Positions 33,935-42,666 of a stretch of DNA of 64,000 nt are shown in pieces. The position numbers and the translations under genes are program-made. The stretch is taken from contig NC_015948.1 of the NCBI RefSeq assembly GCF_000223905.1, forward strand, positions 1,674,001 through 1,738,000, in the 5' to 3' direction. Position 1 is the first letter of the stretch, and each line of letters begins with the position of its first letter. This stretch comes from Haloarcula hispanica ATCC 33960 (GTDB taxonomy: Archaea > Halobacteriota > Halobacteria > Halobacteriales > Haloarculaceae). Below the pieces are notes generated by a model. The model saw nothing but the letters and a program-made list of their open reading frames with translations, did no database searches and was not told the origin of the DNA.

Positions 33935-35169
33935 GACTCCTCCGGATGGAACTCGAACGTGACCCCGTAGGTCGGATGGACCAGCGACACCAGGTCGCCG
34001 TCGGTGAGTGTCACCGACTCGGGTGGAACGTTGCCGTGTCTGTCGGTCGGGTCCTCGCCCTCGGAGCGCAGACGGTTGCGTCCGGGTTCGGAGAGGACCC
34101 GCTGCCAACCGGCCCCCTTCTGGACGAACGTCCCGTTGAGGCTCCGGTCGTGGAGGGACCACTCGCCGTCCTCGATATCGAACTGTACCTGCACCGAGGA
34201 GATGTACTCCCCCTGCGGGTCTTCGATTGTTATCGATGCCGGGGGACCGCTCGCGCCCTGTCGCCCGATAGTGTCGCCCGGTTCGACGGTGAACTGCCTG
34301 TCCGCTTGAATGTACGTCACTGACGCCGTCGCGGGCGGCGTTGGATCGCGCCGTTCGAGGACCTCTTTGAGGACCGTCGCGTTCCGGTATCGGTCGCGGT
34401 AATGTGACTGCGTGGCCCGTTCGACGATTTCGGCCAGATAATCGTCGCAGTCGGCCCCGAACGCTTGCGGGTTCACCCCGTCTTTCTTCGGGACGCTCCC
34501 CTTGAGCAAGAATAGGAGTATCTTCCCGATAGAATACACGTCCGACCACGGCCCCTGCCGAACGTCGGTTCGGCTGGCCTCGGCGACTTCGCGGGGCTTG
34601 AACGGCCCCAGAATCGTCGTCCCGGTGTTGCCGGAGGACGGATCCTCGGTGGCATCGAACCCCGTCGCCGTATTGAAATCGATCAGCGTGGGCGTGATAT
34701 CGGGCGTGAGCATCACGTTCTCCGGTTTCAGGTCCCGGTAGACGATCTCGTTCTCGTGGAGAAACCCCATCGCGTCACAGAGGTCGATGCCGATCTGTCG
34801 GACCTGCTCGCTGTCGTCGATTGGGCCGTGCTGGTCGATGACTTCGTCGAGTTCGATCCCGTCGACGATCAGCTGGACGACCAGAAACGGAACGTCACGC
34901 TCCGTGACCTGATCGTAGTAGTCCATCACGTTCTCGTGACCGCCGGCCCGGCGGATGCGTTCCAGTGATCCGACCTCCTTTTTGAAGTACTCCTCGATGA
35001 TGTCGGGGTCGTTCTGGGATTCGGTGTAGTTGGGGTACTTCACAGCGACCGCCTCACCCGTCTCGGTGTCTCTGGCGCGGAACGCCTTCGCGAACCCTCC
35101 CTTGCCGAGGAACTCCTCGAGTTCGTACTGGCCGGCGATGACATCACCGCTCTCAGGTTCCCAGTTCAT
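33931..35169 (-). CDS. Eukaryote-like Ser/Thr protein kinase with C-terminal FHA domain
   Basis: Residues about 14-275 form a kinase domain: glycine loop LGKGGFAKAF (21-30), VAVK with K44, catalytic loop YRDLKPENV with D146 and N151, and metal-binding D164. Two motifs are unusual: Tyr replaces the usual His of HRD and the DFG motif reads DFN. The last 130 residues (about 280-412) hold an FHA-like domain: GDTIGRQGASGPPASITIED, WSLHDRSLNGTFVQ. Starting at ATG 35169 it is the second gene of the cluster, after the VWA gene. The kinase and phosphatase genes overlap. Confidence 0.9.
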   Translation of the reverse strand: MNWEPESGDVIAGQYELEEFLGKGGFAKAFRARDTETGEAVAVKYPNYTESQNDPDIIEEYFKKEVGSLERIRRAGGHENVMDYYDQVTERDVPFLVVQLIVDGIELDEVIDQHGPIDDSEQVRQIGIDLCDAMGFLHENEIVYRDLKPENVMLTPDITPTLIDFNTATGFDATEDPSSGNTGTTILGPFKPREVAEASRTDVRQGPWSDVYSIGKILLFLLKGSVPKKDGVNPQAFGADCDDYLAEIVERATQSHYRDRYRNATVLKEVLERRDPTPPATASVTYIQADRQFTVEPGDTIGRQGASGPPASITIEDPQGEYISSVQVQFDIEDGEWSLHDRSLNGTFVQKGAGWQRVLSEPGRNRLRSEGEDPTDRHGNVPPESVTLTDGDLVSLVHPTYGVTFEFHPEES

Positions 35170-35225
35170 GGATCACCAGTTTCTCCGGCCAGTAGCGGCC
35201 CTGCCGACACTGCAGGTCGTTGCAG

Positions 35226-36410
35226 TCACTTCTGGATGCCCTCGTCAGTGACGATCTTCGTCGCCTTGTTCTGCTCCTTGCGTCCGCCTTCCATCACGAT
35301 CCGCGTCTCACGCTCAGCGGTCTGGACGGCCTCGGTGTCCTCGCCGTGGATGCGCGTCATCCGCTCCAGTTGGGTCTGTGCCTCGGCGACGTTGCCCTTG
35401 CCGAGTTCCGTCTTGATAACGGTCTGTCGGTGGTCCACGTCGACCTGTTCGTTGTGCGCGGCCAGTTTCGCCTCGTCGTCGGTGTAGTCGACGGTGATCG
35501 ATTCCCGCGTCGTCTCGCCGCCAGCGTGCAGCGTGACATCCGCCACGGACACGGCGTCTTGCGGGTCGTTGGCCGGCGCGTGTATCTTCAGCACGACTCG
35601 CTGAGTCTCCCGCTCTAGCAGGTCGGGCAGCGGCACGACAGCCGCGTTGTCCTCCCAGTTGGGGTCTACAGACTGGGTCTGTGGCAGCGAGCGGTACACT
35701 TCACTCACCTCGACACCGTCAGCCACGTCAAGTTCGAGACGGGCGTCGGGAGCGACGACGGTCCCGGCCTCCTCGACTGCGTCGCCGAAGAACGACTCGA
35801 TGTCACCGGCGGCGTCCAGGTGTGTCCATTCGCCGCGGGCAACGGTACCGAGCGTCCGGATCGTCTCCTCGCGGTAGTCGCTCCCGATACCGGCCGCCTT
35901 GATTCTGATGCCCTCGGTGTCGATTTCGTGTGCTAGCGTCCCGAACGCTTCCGGGTCGTGGGAGTTGTCCTTCCCATCAGAGAGGAGCAGGACCCGCCGA
36001 GCCGTGTTGTCGTCTGTCGGCAGATCCTGCAGGGACGCCTTCGCTTCCAGCAGGCCGCTGTACATATCGGTGCCCCCGCCAGCGGAGATGTCAGCGACCG
36101 CGTCCACTGCCGTTTCACGCGAAATAGTCCCCCACCGGGTCGGTGCAAGAACCGTCGTGACCTCGTTGTCGAAGGCGATGATCGAGATGTAATCGTCCTC
36201 GTCGAGTAGCCCGAACACCCATTCAGCGCCAGCGCGGGCCTGTTCGATGTCTTCGCCGGCCATCGATCCACTCGCGTCGATACAGAGAGCAATCTGTCGC
36301 GTGGGTGGCTCCTCCAACCGTCCGGGCTCGACTTCGATTTCAGCGGTCAGTTTCGCCCCGCCCGTCGGCACGTAGGGTCGGTTGACCTCGCTCACGACAG
36401 TAGCGGTCAT
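35226..36410 (-). CDS. VWA-domain protein, head of signalling cluster (TerY-like)
   Basis: The 394-residue product has a von Willebrand factor A domain at about 35-220 with the metal site D45-A-S47-G-S49 in CIDASGSMAG, and LLLSDGKDNSHD and AAGIGSDYREETIRTLGT further on. Beta strands follow (about 230-320) and a helical C-terminus (HRQTVIKTELGKGNVAEAQ). The start ATG 36410 is leaderless behind a TATA box and an inverted repeat. VWA proteins next to a PP2C phosphatase and a Ser/Thr kinase match the TerY-P triad known from bacterial stress-response and defence contexts. The terminal zinc-ribbon and FHA genes are additions. Confidence 0.88.
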   Translation of the reverse strand: MTATVVSEVNRPYVPTGGAKLTAEIEVEPGRLEEPPTRQIALCIDASGSMAGEDIEQARAGAEWVFGLLDEDDYISIIAFDNEVTTVLAPTRWGTISRETAVDAVADISAGGGTDMYSGLLEAKASLQDLPTDDNTARRVLLLSDGKDNSHDPEAFGTLAHEIDTEGIRIKAAGIGSDYREETIRTLGTVARGEWTHLDAAGDIESFFGDAVEEAGTVVAPDARLELDVADGVEVSEVYRSLPQTQSVDPNWEDNAAVVPLPDLLERETQRVVLKIHAPANDPQDAVSVADVTLHAGGETTRESITVDYTDDEAKLAAHNEQVDVDHRQTVIKTELGKGNVAEAQTQLERMTRIHGEDTEAVQTAERETRIVMEGGRKEQNKATKIVTDEGIQK

Positions 36411-36432
36411 ACTGGTAGATGGGTCGTACGGA

Positions 36433-36442
36433 GTAATTATAT
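36433..36442 (-). promoter_or_regulatory. TATA box of the VWA-kinase-phosphatase operon
   Basis: ATATAATTAC on the minus strand lies about 27 bases before ATG 36410. An inverted repeat abuts its upstream side. Confidence 0.65.
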
Positions 36443-36443
36443 G

Positions 36444-36464
36444 TTTCCCTCAAATCGAGGGAAA
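36444..36464. promoter_or_regulatory. Perfect 8-base inverted repeat next to the TATA box
   Basis: TTTCCCTC (36444-36451) and GAGGGAAA (36457-36464) separated by five bases, directly upstream of the TATA box of the VWA gene. Position and symmetry suit an operator for a dimeric regulator. Confidence 0.6.
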
Positions 36465-36543
36465 AAAGTTCCAACTGGTACCTGGGTCGGTAGCCTGTAG
36501 TTACTAGCTATCTCCCAGTAGTAGGTGCTGTCTACGTCGCCTG

Positions 36544-37146
36544 TCACGTTGTCTCGACTCGGCTGCCGACCCAGAGAAGGGTTCCGAGCAGTGCCACGAC
36601 AGTGAGCGGAAGGAGCCACTGGAACAGCGAGAGAAGTCCAGCGCTCGCCTGCACACCGACAACGAGCAAAATAGTGGGCCCACAGCAGGCGAATCCGGAG
36701 AGCAGTCCCGGCAACCCCGACACAGCCCCTGCCCCCGGGCCGAGACGGCAGGCCGATGGGCCGCGCCACGCGACGGCGGAGACGGCGAGGTTGAGTCCGA
36801 CCAGCGATGCCAAGACGGCACCGAGAAGCACGTTCAGCGGCGAGACGAGCAGTTCGACTGGGCCGACGACGACCAGTGCAATCGGTTCCCACTGAAACGG
36901 CCCGACCTGCCGGAACGCACGGGTAAGCGGGTTACTGACGACAGAAACCTCGTAGCCGGCTGGGCCGAAACCGAGGTGTCTGAGACCAGCGAGGTACAGC
37001 AGGAAGTACGCCAGTCCAGACACACCCAGAAGCAACTGACCGTCGCGGCGGGTGAGCGCTCCCCGGACCGCAACCGCAGTGTGCCGAAGCAAGCGTTCGA
37101 TGCGAGCGGCCACACCAGCCCCGTCGGCTGCACTATCAGTCGACAT
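36544..37146 (-). CDS. Small membrane protein with paired cysteines, six hydrophobic stretches
   Basis: From ATG 37146 the product has 200 residues and overlaps the end of the DUF3179 gene by 11 bases. It has about five membrane segments (LLLGVSGLAYFLLYLAGL, EPIALVVVGPVELLVSPLNVLLG and others) and the stretch GFACCGPTILLVVGVQ, with adjacent cysteines at the mouth of a helix. This motif is seen in haloarchaeal membrane proteins of unknown role. The frame upstream (to 37230) overlaps the neighbour and is not used. It is probably co-transcribed with the DUF3179 gene. I do not assign a function. Confidence 0.75.
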   Translation of the reverse strand: MSTDSAADGAGVAARIERLLRHTAVAVRGALTRRDGQLLLGVSGLAYFLLYLAGLRHLGFGPAGYEVSVVSNPLTRAFRQVGPFQWEPIALVVVGPVELLVSPLNVLLGAVLASLVGLNLAVSAVAWRGPSACRLGPGAGAVSGLPGLLSGFACCGPTILLVVGVQASAGLLSLFQWLLPLTVVALLGTLLWVGSRVETT

Positions 37147-38251
37147 ACGCACTCTCCGGATAGAAGCCGGCCCAGGCGAACCACATGGCGTCGAAGGCCA
37201 GTGAACGGTCCAGCGGGAGCGAATCGGCATCGTGTGTGGTCCCTTCGAGCGTGTAGCCGTCGTCCGCCGCTTCGACCGTCGCTGACTCCGGATTCGCGTA
37301 CACGTAGCCCGTTTCGAGGTCGGTGTCGGCGACGGCGACGTACGGCGTGTCGCCGATGTTGCCTGTCAGAACGCGCTGACTCAGCAGTGTTCCCTTATCG
37401 AAGGCCACCGCCCCCGTCTCCGTCCGGGTCCCGATGACGACGGTCTTTGGGTGCGCGCGGCTGTCACCCTGCAGCGGCTCAAACAGCGTCCGAGTGCTCG
37501 AATAGTAGCCGCGTTTCGCGTTGTACTGGCCGTATGGATCAGTGCCGTAACGCCGCGAGAAGCTGGTATCCTCGGTCAGAACGGTCGTTTCCGGATAGGT
37601 ACTGGACCAGCGGTCCCACGTCGTCCAAGTGATCCGGAACTCCCGCAGCGACTCGCCAGTTAATGGGCCCGTAATCGCTGTCGCCAGCATCTGTGGCCAC
37701 CAGCTATCGGTGCCCCGGTCGTACATCGTCAAATTCGAGTTCACAAGCCGCCCTGAGACGCCGAACTCCACTGGACCGCGCTCGAATCCCTGTGCGGTGC
37801 CCGTCAGCGGACAGTACGTCACAGCGACGGAATTACCACCGACAGTGTCGTTCACGATTTCGTGGTGGACGAGAATGTACTGCGGATAGGCTTTCGCCTC
37901 CCCGTCGCGGACCACGCCGAACACCGGGTCGTCCGGAGCCAGTATCTCTGGAGGCGTCTCGGCAAACGTCGGGTCGTCGATGGACGGAATACCGTCTTTA
38001 CGAACGCCGCCGCTGACGATCTTCTCTTCGAGCGTCCCGATCTCGTAGTCTAGATGCAGGCGACCATCAGCCGTCGGTGGCTTCGACCCGTCGCTTCGGT
38101 CGGTTGCCGTCGATGGCGTCCCGGTTCCGCCGCCGGACCCGGCCACTGAACGCGATCCAGTAGTCGAGCCGTCATCTCCCGCGCAGCCTGCGCCGCCGAG
38201 TGTCACACCGGCACCAACCGTCGTGAGAAGCCGTCGGCGGGAAAGGTCCAT
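37136..38251 (-). CDS. Exported DUF3179 lipoprotein (Tat signal)
   Basis: From ATG 38251 the product starts MDLSRRRLLTTVGAGVTLG and has the lipobox GGAGC, so it is a twin-arginine lipoprotein. The long domain (371 residues in all) has the DUF3179 landmarks: DGIPSIDDPTFAE, YPQYILVHHEIVNDTVGGN, VTYCPLTGTAQGFER, VSGRLVNSNLTMYDRGTDSW and AYVDP-like end. Function of the family is not established; it is secreted to the outer face. The gene overlaps the membrane-protein gene downstream. Confidence 0.9.
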   Translation of the reverse strand: MDLSRRRLLTTVGAGVTLGGAGCAGDDGSTTGSRSVAGSGGGTGTPSTATDRSDGSKPPTADGRLHLDYEIGTLEEKIVSGGVRKDGIPSIDDPTFAETPPEILAPDDPVFGVVRDGEAKAYPQYILVHHEIVNDTVGGNSVAVTYCPLTGTAQGFERGPVEFGVSGRLVNSNLTMYDRGTDSWWPQMLATAITGPLTGESLREFRITWTTWDRWSSTYPETTVLTEDTSFSRRYGTDPYGQYNAKRGYYSSTRTLFEPLQGDSRAHPKTVVIGTRTETGAVAFDKGTLLSQRVLTGNIGDTPYVAVADTDLETGYVYANPESATVEAADDGYTLEGTTHDADSLPLDRSLAFDAMWFAWAGFYPESAYVD

Positions 38252-38359
38252 GCCATGTGTAGTCTTTCCAATCACTAAGTCTCGCGGTGAGGGGCCGGTA
38301 ACTCCCTGCTGGCACGCTCAGCGAGGCTATCTCGGTGTACGAACCAACGCTCGGACGGC

Positions 38360-38998
38360 CTAATTGACGAGGGTGGCGGCCAGCGACGAGACGTACGCCA
38401 GTTCGTCCTCGTTCACGCCGTGGCCCATCCCCTCGTAGATGCGTTCCTCCACGTCCCCGTTCAGTTGCTCGAAGACCGAGGCCGTGACGTGAACGCGCTC
38501 TTCGGGAATGTGCGGATCGACGTCGCTACAGCCCAGGAACACCGGCGTTTCCTCGATGTCGCCCTCGTACTCGCTCTCGTCGATGGTCTCGCCGATGAGG
38601 CCACCACTGAGAGCCACGAGCCCGCCGTAGCGCTGCGGGTTACGGGCGACGAACTCGCTCGCGAGACAGGCCCCCTGGGAGAAGCCCAGGACGAGCACAC
38701 AGTCGGTTGGTATCCCGGCTTCCTCGGCCTCCGTGACGGCGTCCTCGATAGCCTGCAGTCCCGATGTCCGCCCGGGTTCGTTCTGCTCGACCGGCGAGAG
38801 GAAGGAGTTAGGGTACCAGGTGTTCCGCGCGGCCTGGGGGGCGAGCAGAGCCAGCCCGTCCTGCTGGAACTCTGTTCCCATCTGGACGATACTCCGGGCA
38901 GTCGCACCCCGACCGTGGACCAGCACCGCCGCCGCGCTCGCCTCCGATAGCGCGGCTCCAGCAGTCACGAGTTGCTGGCCCTGATGGGGGCCGCTCAT
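38360..38998 (-). CDS. Alpha/beta hydrolase (phospholipase/carboxylesterase family)
   Basis: From ATG 38998 the product has 212 residues. The hydrolase landmarks are VLVHGRGATARS (oxyanion), LGFSQGACLASEF (nucleophile serine in GFSQG), and the acid/His pair in DVDPHIPEERV and GMGHGVNEDE. This is the short esterase family PF02230. It cleaves small esters or lysophospholipids. The frame continues upstream to 39526 in non-coding register. Direction and spacing give no operon partner; a VOC-protein gene lies 167 bases upstream on the same strand. Confidence 0.9.
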   Translation of the reverse strand: MSGPHQGQQLVTAGAALSEASAAAVLVHGRGATARSIVQMGTEFQQDGLALLAPQAARNTWYPNSFLSPVEQNEPGRTSGLQAIEDAVTEAEEAGIPTDCVLVLGFSQGACLASEFVARNPQRYGGLVALSGGLIGETIDESEYEGDIEETPVFLGCSDVDPHIPEERVHVTASVFEQLNGDVEERIYEGMGHGVNEDELAYVSSLAATLVN

Positions 38999-39164
38999 CG
39001 CGCTCCTCCCGGCCGTCGGCTGTGCCCTGTCACGTCCGTGCAGTCCGTTTCTGTTCCCGTTCGCCCGGTTGCCGTAGCCAGCCACCGTGTCGTGTGCATA
39101 CCTCAGATAGCGCGCGAAGACACTTGACTTGGCACATCGGTCAATCGGTCGAGATATCCCGTGT

Positions 39165-39998
39165 TCAGGCTCGCAATCGGAGTTCGATGTCGTCACCGTC
39201 ACGCACTGTGAGACCGGTATCGGTTTCGGAGACAGCGTAGCCGGACTGACGGAGGCGCTTACGTGTCGCAGCAAGGGTTGCTTCGTCGGGGAATCGAATC
39301 TCGAACCACGCCAGACCCTGTCCGGCGTGGGGCCTTGACCGCCCCTGCCAGACGTTGGCTCCGATGTGGTGGTGGTAGTCACCGGCCGCCAGAAACACCG
39401 CGCCGTCGTACGCGGCTCTGACACGCAATCCGAGTGCGTTGGCGTAGAACGACCGGGCCGTCTCCACTGACGAAACTTCCAGATGTACGTGTCCAATATC
39501 GGACCTAGCGGGCATCGACTGTTCACCGGTCGCGGCAGCCGCGACTGACTGCGTATCGAGGGGCTCTGTCACCATTTCGACGTGACCCGACGGTGTCTCC
39601 TGCCACGGCGCCCGCGGAAAGTCCCGATAGATCTCGACGCCGTTACCGGCCGGGTCCGACAGATATAGCGCCTCGCTGACACCGTGATCCGATGCGCCGG
39701 AAAGTGTCCACTCCGATTCGATACGCTTGAGTGCATCACCCAGCGCCGCTCGCGACGGAACGCGAAACGCGACGTGGTACAGCCCGGTCCCGGCAGAACC
39801 TCTCGCTGGTGCGTCTGGCCGACGGTTCAGGATCAGTAGTTCCTGTCCACCCGCACCGAGTATCGTCCGGTCGTCGTCTGAGTCTAGGACTTGGAGGCCG
39901 ACAACATCACGGTAGAAATCGACAGTCGGTGGTAAGTCAGCAACGGTCAGGGCCACCCGGCCGATCTCGGTTTCTGATGGGAGAGTGGCTTGGTCCAT
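39165..39998 (-). CDS. Two-domain VOC (glyoxalase/bleomycin-resistance) protein
   Basis: From ATG 39998 the product (277 residues) begins MDQATLPSETEIGRVALTV. It carries two VOC modules: GRVALTVADLPPTVDFYRD and DPAGNGVEIYRDFP in the first half, IGHVHLEVSSVETARSFYA and ELRLRA in the second. Metal ligands are visible (HVAF, EIYRDF, HVHLEV). It resembles catechol-2,3-dioxygenase-like proteins, in particular CatE-type with a duplicated fold. Substrate unknown. The frame extends 41 codons upstream, but they are not acidic and have no promoter of their own. Confidence 0.85.
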   Translation of the reverse strand: MDQATLPSETEIGRVALTVADLPPTVDFYRDVVGLQVLDSDDDRTILGAGGQELLILNRRPDAPARGSAGTGLYHVAFRVPSRAALGDALKRIESEWTLSGASDHGVSEALYLSDPAGNGVEIYRDFPRAPWQETPSGHVEMVTEPLDTQSVAAAATGEQSMPARSDIGHVHLEVSSVETARSFYANALGLRVRAAYDGAVFLAAGDYHHHIGANVWQGRSRPHAGQGLAWFEIRFPDEATLAATRKRLRQSGYAVSETDTGLTVRDGDDIELRLRA

Positions 39999-40249
39999 AC
40001 CGATAGCAGGTATAGGCAGCCCATAACTCTGGGTGCCAGCCGGAGACTCCCGCAACGAGTTTGAGTCGACAGTGTTCGAGTCGAGGCCGTCCGTCATCGA
40101 AGCGTTGTACATTGCTAGCACTCAACAGTGCCTTTGGAGAAATGGTAAAATTCAGTGTAAAAAACTCAAAATATACTCCGCACCAGGAATTATTCATGAA
40201 CTATTACGTATTACTAGCAGAGCCGTGTGTTAACCTTCATCAGAGTAGT

Positions 40250-40257
40250 ACTATAAC
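40250..40257 (+). promoter_or_regulatory. TATA box of the UPF0058 gene
   Basis: ACTATAAC on the plus strand is about 30 bases before ATG 40284, at leaderless distance. Confidence 0.55.
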
Positions 40258-40283
40258 CTTCGAGTTGTTACCTTGGGTTGACT

Positions 40284-40520
40284 ATGAAAAAGCAGGAGCT
40301 CATCCACCTTCACGGCCTGCTTGCACAGGTACAGAACCACTACGAAGCCGAATCCGGGACAGAAGTAGACCACGACGAATACGAGGAACTGGGCGTCAAG
40401 CCGACATCGATTCACAAGTCGAAAACAGACCACAAGGCCGCTGTCTTTGCGATTGCTGACGGTATTGCCTCCGAGATGGCTGACGAGACCAAAGAGCCAG
40501 TTTCTGCCGCCGCGGACTAA
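40284..40520 (+). CDS. UPF0058 family protein
   Basis: The product has 78 residues from ATG 40284: MKKQELIHLHGLLAQVQNHY, then DEYEELGVKPTSIHKSKTDHK and AAVFAIADGIASEMADET. This is the standard sequence of the haloarchaeal UPF0058 family, a small all-helical protein with several conserved His and Lys. The exact function is unknown. An alternative TTG start two codons upstream is unnecessary. A TATA box is present at 40250. Confidence 0.92.
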   Translation: MKKQELIHLHGLLAQVQNHYEAESGTEVDHDEYEELGVKPTSIHKSKTDHKAAVFAIADGIASEMADETKEPVSAAAD

Positions 40521-40657
40521 CAGTTCTCCGTCGTTTCTATGCAGTTCTCCCGACGAGCAATGCTATTAGTGACTGTATAACGGCTGTCGGAATCATATTG
40601 GAGACGCGATACGTCGAGGGTGTTGAACAGAGAGACCCTGTTGCTCGGTAACCGGAC

Positions 40658-41131
40658 TTACTCGTCGATTAATTCCTCGAATTCGGGTAACACGTCGTCC
40701 GATTCGTCCTCGGACTGGCCCGACGACTGGTCATCGGCCTCTGCTGTCGACTCTGTCGACGAAGACTCGTCGTCCGTCGTTTCGTCGGCCTCCTCCGGAA
40801 TCTCCTCGATTTCGAGCACGTCAAGCGGGATGTTCTCGAGTCGTTGCCCAATCTCCTTGCGGGCGATTCGAGCGGCGTGTTCGTCCCGTTCGACGTTGAA
40901 CACGGTCATCTCCAGTTCGAGTGCGACGAGACTCTCATCGGCCGCGAGAAAAGCCGGTTCCAGTGTCTCGCCGCAGTGCGGGCAGTGCCGGTCCCCCATG
41001 TTGATCTCGACGTAGTTGAGGTCGGGGTTCAGCATTTCCCCCGTCTTCGAGATGGCGATGCGAACTGCCTCGTCCGCAGATGCCACATCGTACACTGGGA
41101 CTGCGGCCTCGACAACAACTCGGCAATTCAT
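40658..41131 (-). CDS. UPF0212 (DUF555) family zinc-containing protein
   Basis: From ATG 41131 the product has 157 residues and begins MNCRVVVEAAVPVYDVASAD. The most conserved part is AISKTGEMLNPDLNYVEINM followed by CPHCGETLEPAF and ALELEMTVFNVER. This is DUF555/UPF0212, found across haloarchaea and methanogens. The last 50 residues are an acidic Ser/Glu/Asp-rich tail that is typical of haloarchaeal members. The frame upstream (to 41185) is rejected because the ATG at 41131 gives the family N-terminus. Function unknown. Confidence 0.9.
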   Translation of the reverse strand: MNCRVVVEAAVPVYDVASADEAVRIAISKTGEMLNPDLNYVEINMGDRHCPHCGETLEPAFLAADESLVALELEMTVFNVERDEHAARIARKEIGQRLENIPLDVLEIEEIPEEADETTDDESSSTESTAEADDQSSGQSEDESDDVLPEFEELIDE

Positions 41132-41382
41132 ACTAGTATGTTTGTTTCCCAATATAATGAAGGTTAGCCCTGAAACGGGGATCACCTCTCACCCCATATA
41201 TCGTGGTATAGAGGGGCAGAAAGCACCGTTGAGCCGCACAGACGCAAGCGACATAAAACATCACGACGGCGAAAAGCAGTGACAGATCAGACGGATATGA
41301 ACGTCCGCTAGTCGAGAGAGATCCCCAACCCGTGCGAGCGGAACTCGTAACGCCATTACCTCCGGGTCCGTACACGTAGACA

Positions 41383-42291
41383 ATGGAACAGGGCGTCATC
41401 GACGTCGGGTCGCTGGCCGGCGGTATCGACCTCCAGGCAACTGTCGAGAGCGGGCAGTCCTACCTCTGGAACCGGGAGGACGGCGAAATGTACCAGCGCG
41501 ACGGGGGAACCGGGGACGACGCGTGGTACTGGACGACAGTCCGTCGAGACGGGTCACCAGCAGTCATCCGCGTCCGGCAGCGGGACGGTGTCCTCGAATG
41601 GGAGTCCACGATCGACGCGGAGGCAGACCTCAAGCGACTCCTGCGGCTTGAGGACGATCTCTCCGCGATTCGGACGACGGCAACGGACGACGACGTGGTC
41701 CAGTCAGCCTACGATAGGTTCTGGGGGATGCGTCTCGTTCAGGACCCACCGTTTGGCTCCCTCATCTCGTTCATTTGCTCGGCCCAGATGCGCGTGGCCC
41801 GGATACACAGTATGCAACAGGCGCTCCGCGACGCGTTCGGCGAGACAGTCGAGTTCGACGGACGGACGTACAACGCCTATCCGACGCCCGACGCACTGGC
41901 CGAAACGACCGAAGAACGCCTCCGGGACCTCGGGCTGGGCTATCGAGCGCCGTACGTCCAGCGCACCGCGGAGATGGTCGCAGGCGGCGAGGCCGACCCC
42001 GAGGAAGCCGTCGGCCTCGACTACGAGGACGCCAGGGAGTCGCTCACCCGCTTCGTCGGCGTCGGCGACAAGGTCGCGGACTGCGTGTTGCTGTTCTCGC
42101 TTGACTACCTCGAAGCGGTCCCGCTAGACACCTGGATCCGGTCGACCATCGAGGAGTACTACCCGGAGTGTGAGCGAGGGAACTACACCGACACGTCCCG
42201 GGCCATCCGGGCCGCGCTCGGCGGCGAGTACGCCGGCTACACGCAGACCTACTTGTTCCATTATCTCCGGACGGGCAGCGACGAAAACTGA
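41383..42291 (+). CDS. 8-oxoguanine DNA glycosylase, OGG1-like
   Basis: This base-excision enzyme removes oxidised guanine. The 302-residue protein has the OGG layout: an N-terminal domain (SGQSYLWNREDGEMYQRDG), a helix-hairpin-helix (FVGVGDKVADCVLLFSLD) with catalytic K230, and the conserved D249 in AVPLDTWIRS, 19 residues later as in OGG1. DPPFGSLISFICSAQM precedes them. It is a lone repair gene; the acylphosphatase gene starts 53 bases after its stop. Confidence 0.92.
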   Translation: MEQGVIDVGSLAGGIDLQATVESGQSYLWNREDGEMYQRDGGTGDDAWYWTTVRRDGSPAVIRVRQRDGVLEWESTIDAEADLKRLLRLEDDLSAIRTTATDDDVVQSAYDRFWGMRLVQDPPFGSLISFICSAQMRVARIHSMQQALRDAFGETVEFDGRTYNAYPTPDALAETTEERLRDLGLGYRAPYVQRTAEMVAGGEADPEEAVGLDYEDARESLTRFVGVGDKVADCVLLFSLDYLEAVPLDTWIRSTIEEYYPECERGNYTDTSRAIRAALGGEYAGYTQTYLFHYLRTGSDEN

Positions 42292-42344
42292 CGCGGGTGA
42301 TGGAAGGCGACAGTATAACGGAGTCCACAAGCAAACCCTCGGAC

Positions 42345-42620
42345 ATGGCTCGCACGCGAGCACATGTATTCGTCTCCGGTCGTGTCCAGGGCGTCTATTA
42401 CAGAGCGACCACGCGGGAGCGCGCACAGGACCAGGGGGTCGACGGGTGGGTCCGGAACCTCGACGACGGGCGCGTCGAAGCGGTGTTCGAGGGCCCCGAG
42501 GACGACGTAGAAGCGATGGTCGAGTTCTGCCACGAGGGGAGCGAACGCGCGAACGTAACCGACGTCGAAGTCGAGTTTGAGGAGCCGGAGGGTATCAACG
42601 GCTTCGAGGTCCGCTGGTAA
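42345..42620 (+). CDS. Acylphosphatase
   Basis: The small enzyme hydrolyses acyl phosphates. From ATG 42345 the product has 91 residues: MARTRAHVFVSGRVQGVYYR with the catalytic Arg in GRVQGVYYR, and the Asn in GWVRNLDDGRVEAVFEG. Those two residues are the active site of the family. Length (about 90) is normal. Upstream codons to 42297 are non-coding. The gene sits between the glycosylase and nnr genes, all on the plus strand. Confidence 0.93.
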   Translation: MARTRAHVFVSGRVQGVYYRATTRERAQDQGVDGWVRNLDDGRVEAVFEGPEDDVEAMVEFCHEGSERANVTDVEVEFEEPEGINGFEVRW

Positions 42621-42666
42621 GCCGCCGTCCCGTAGAGTTACTTCACTGGCGGGCGAACCCGCGGGT

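Noticed and set aside
36444-36470. Inverted repeat plus A-run as a terminator
   Set aside because: On neither strand does the stem precede a T-run in the right order; its place beside the TATA box fits an operator instead.
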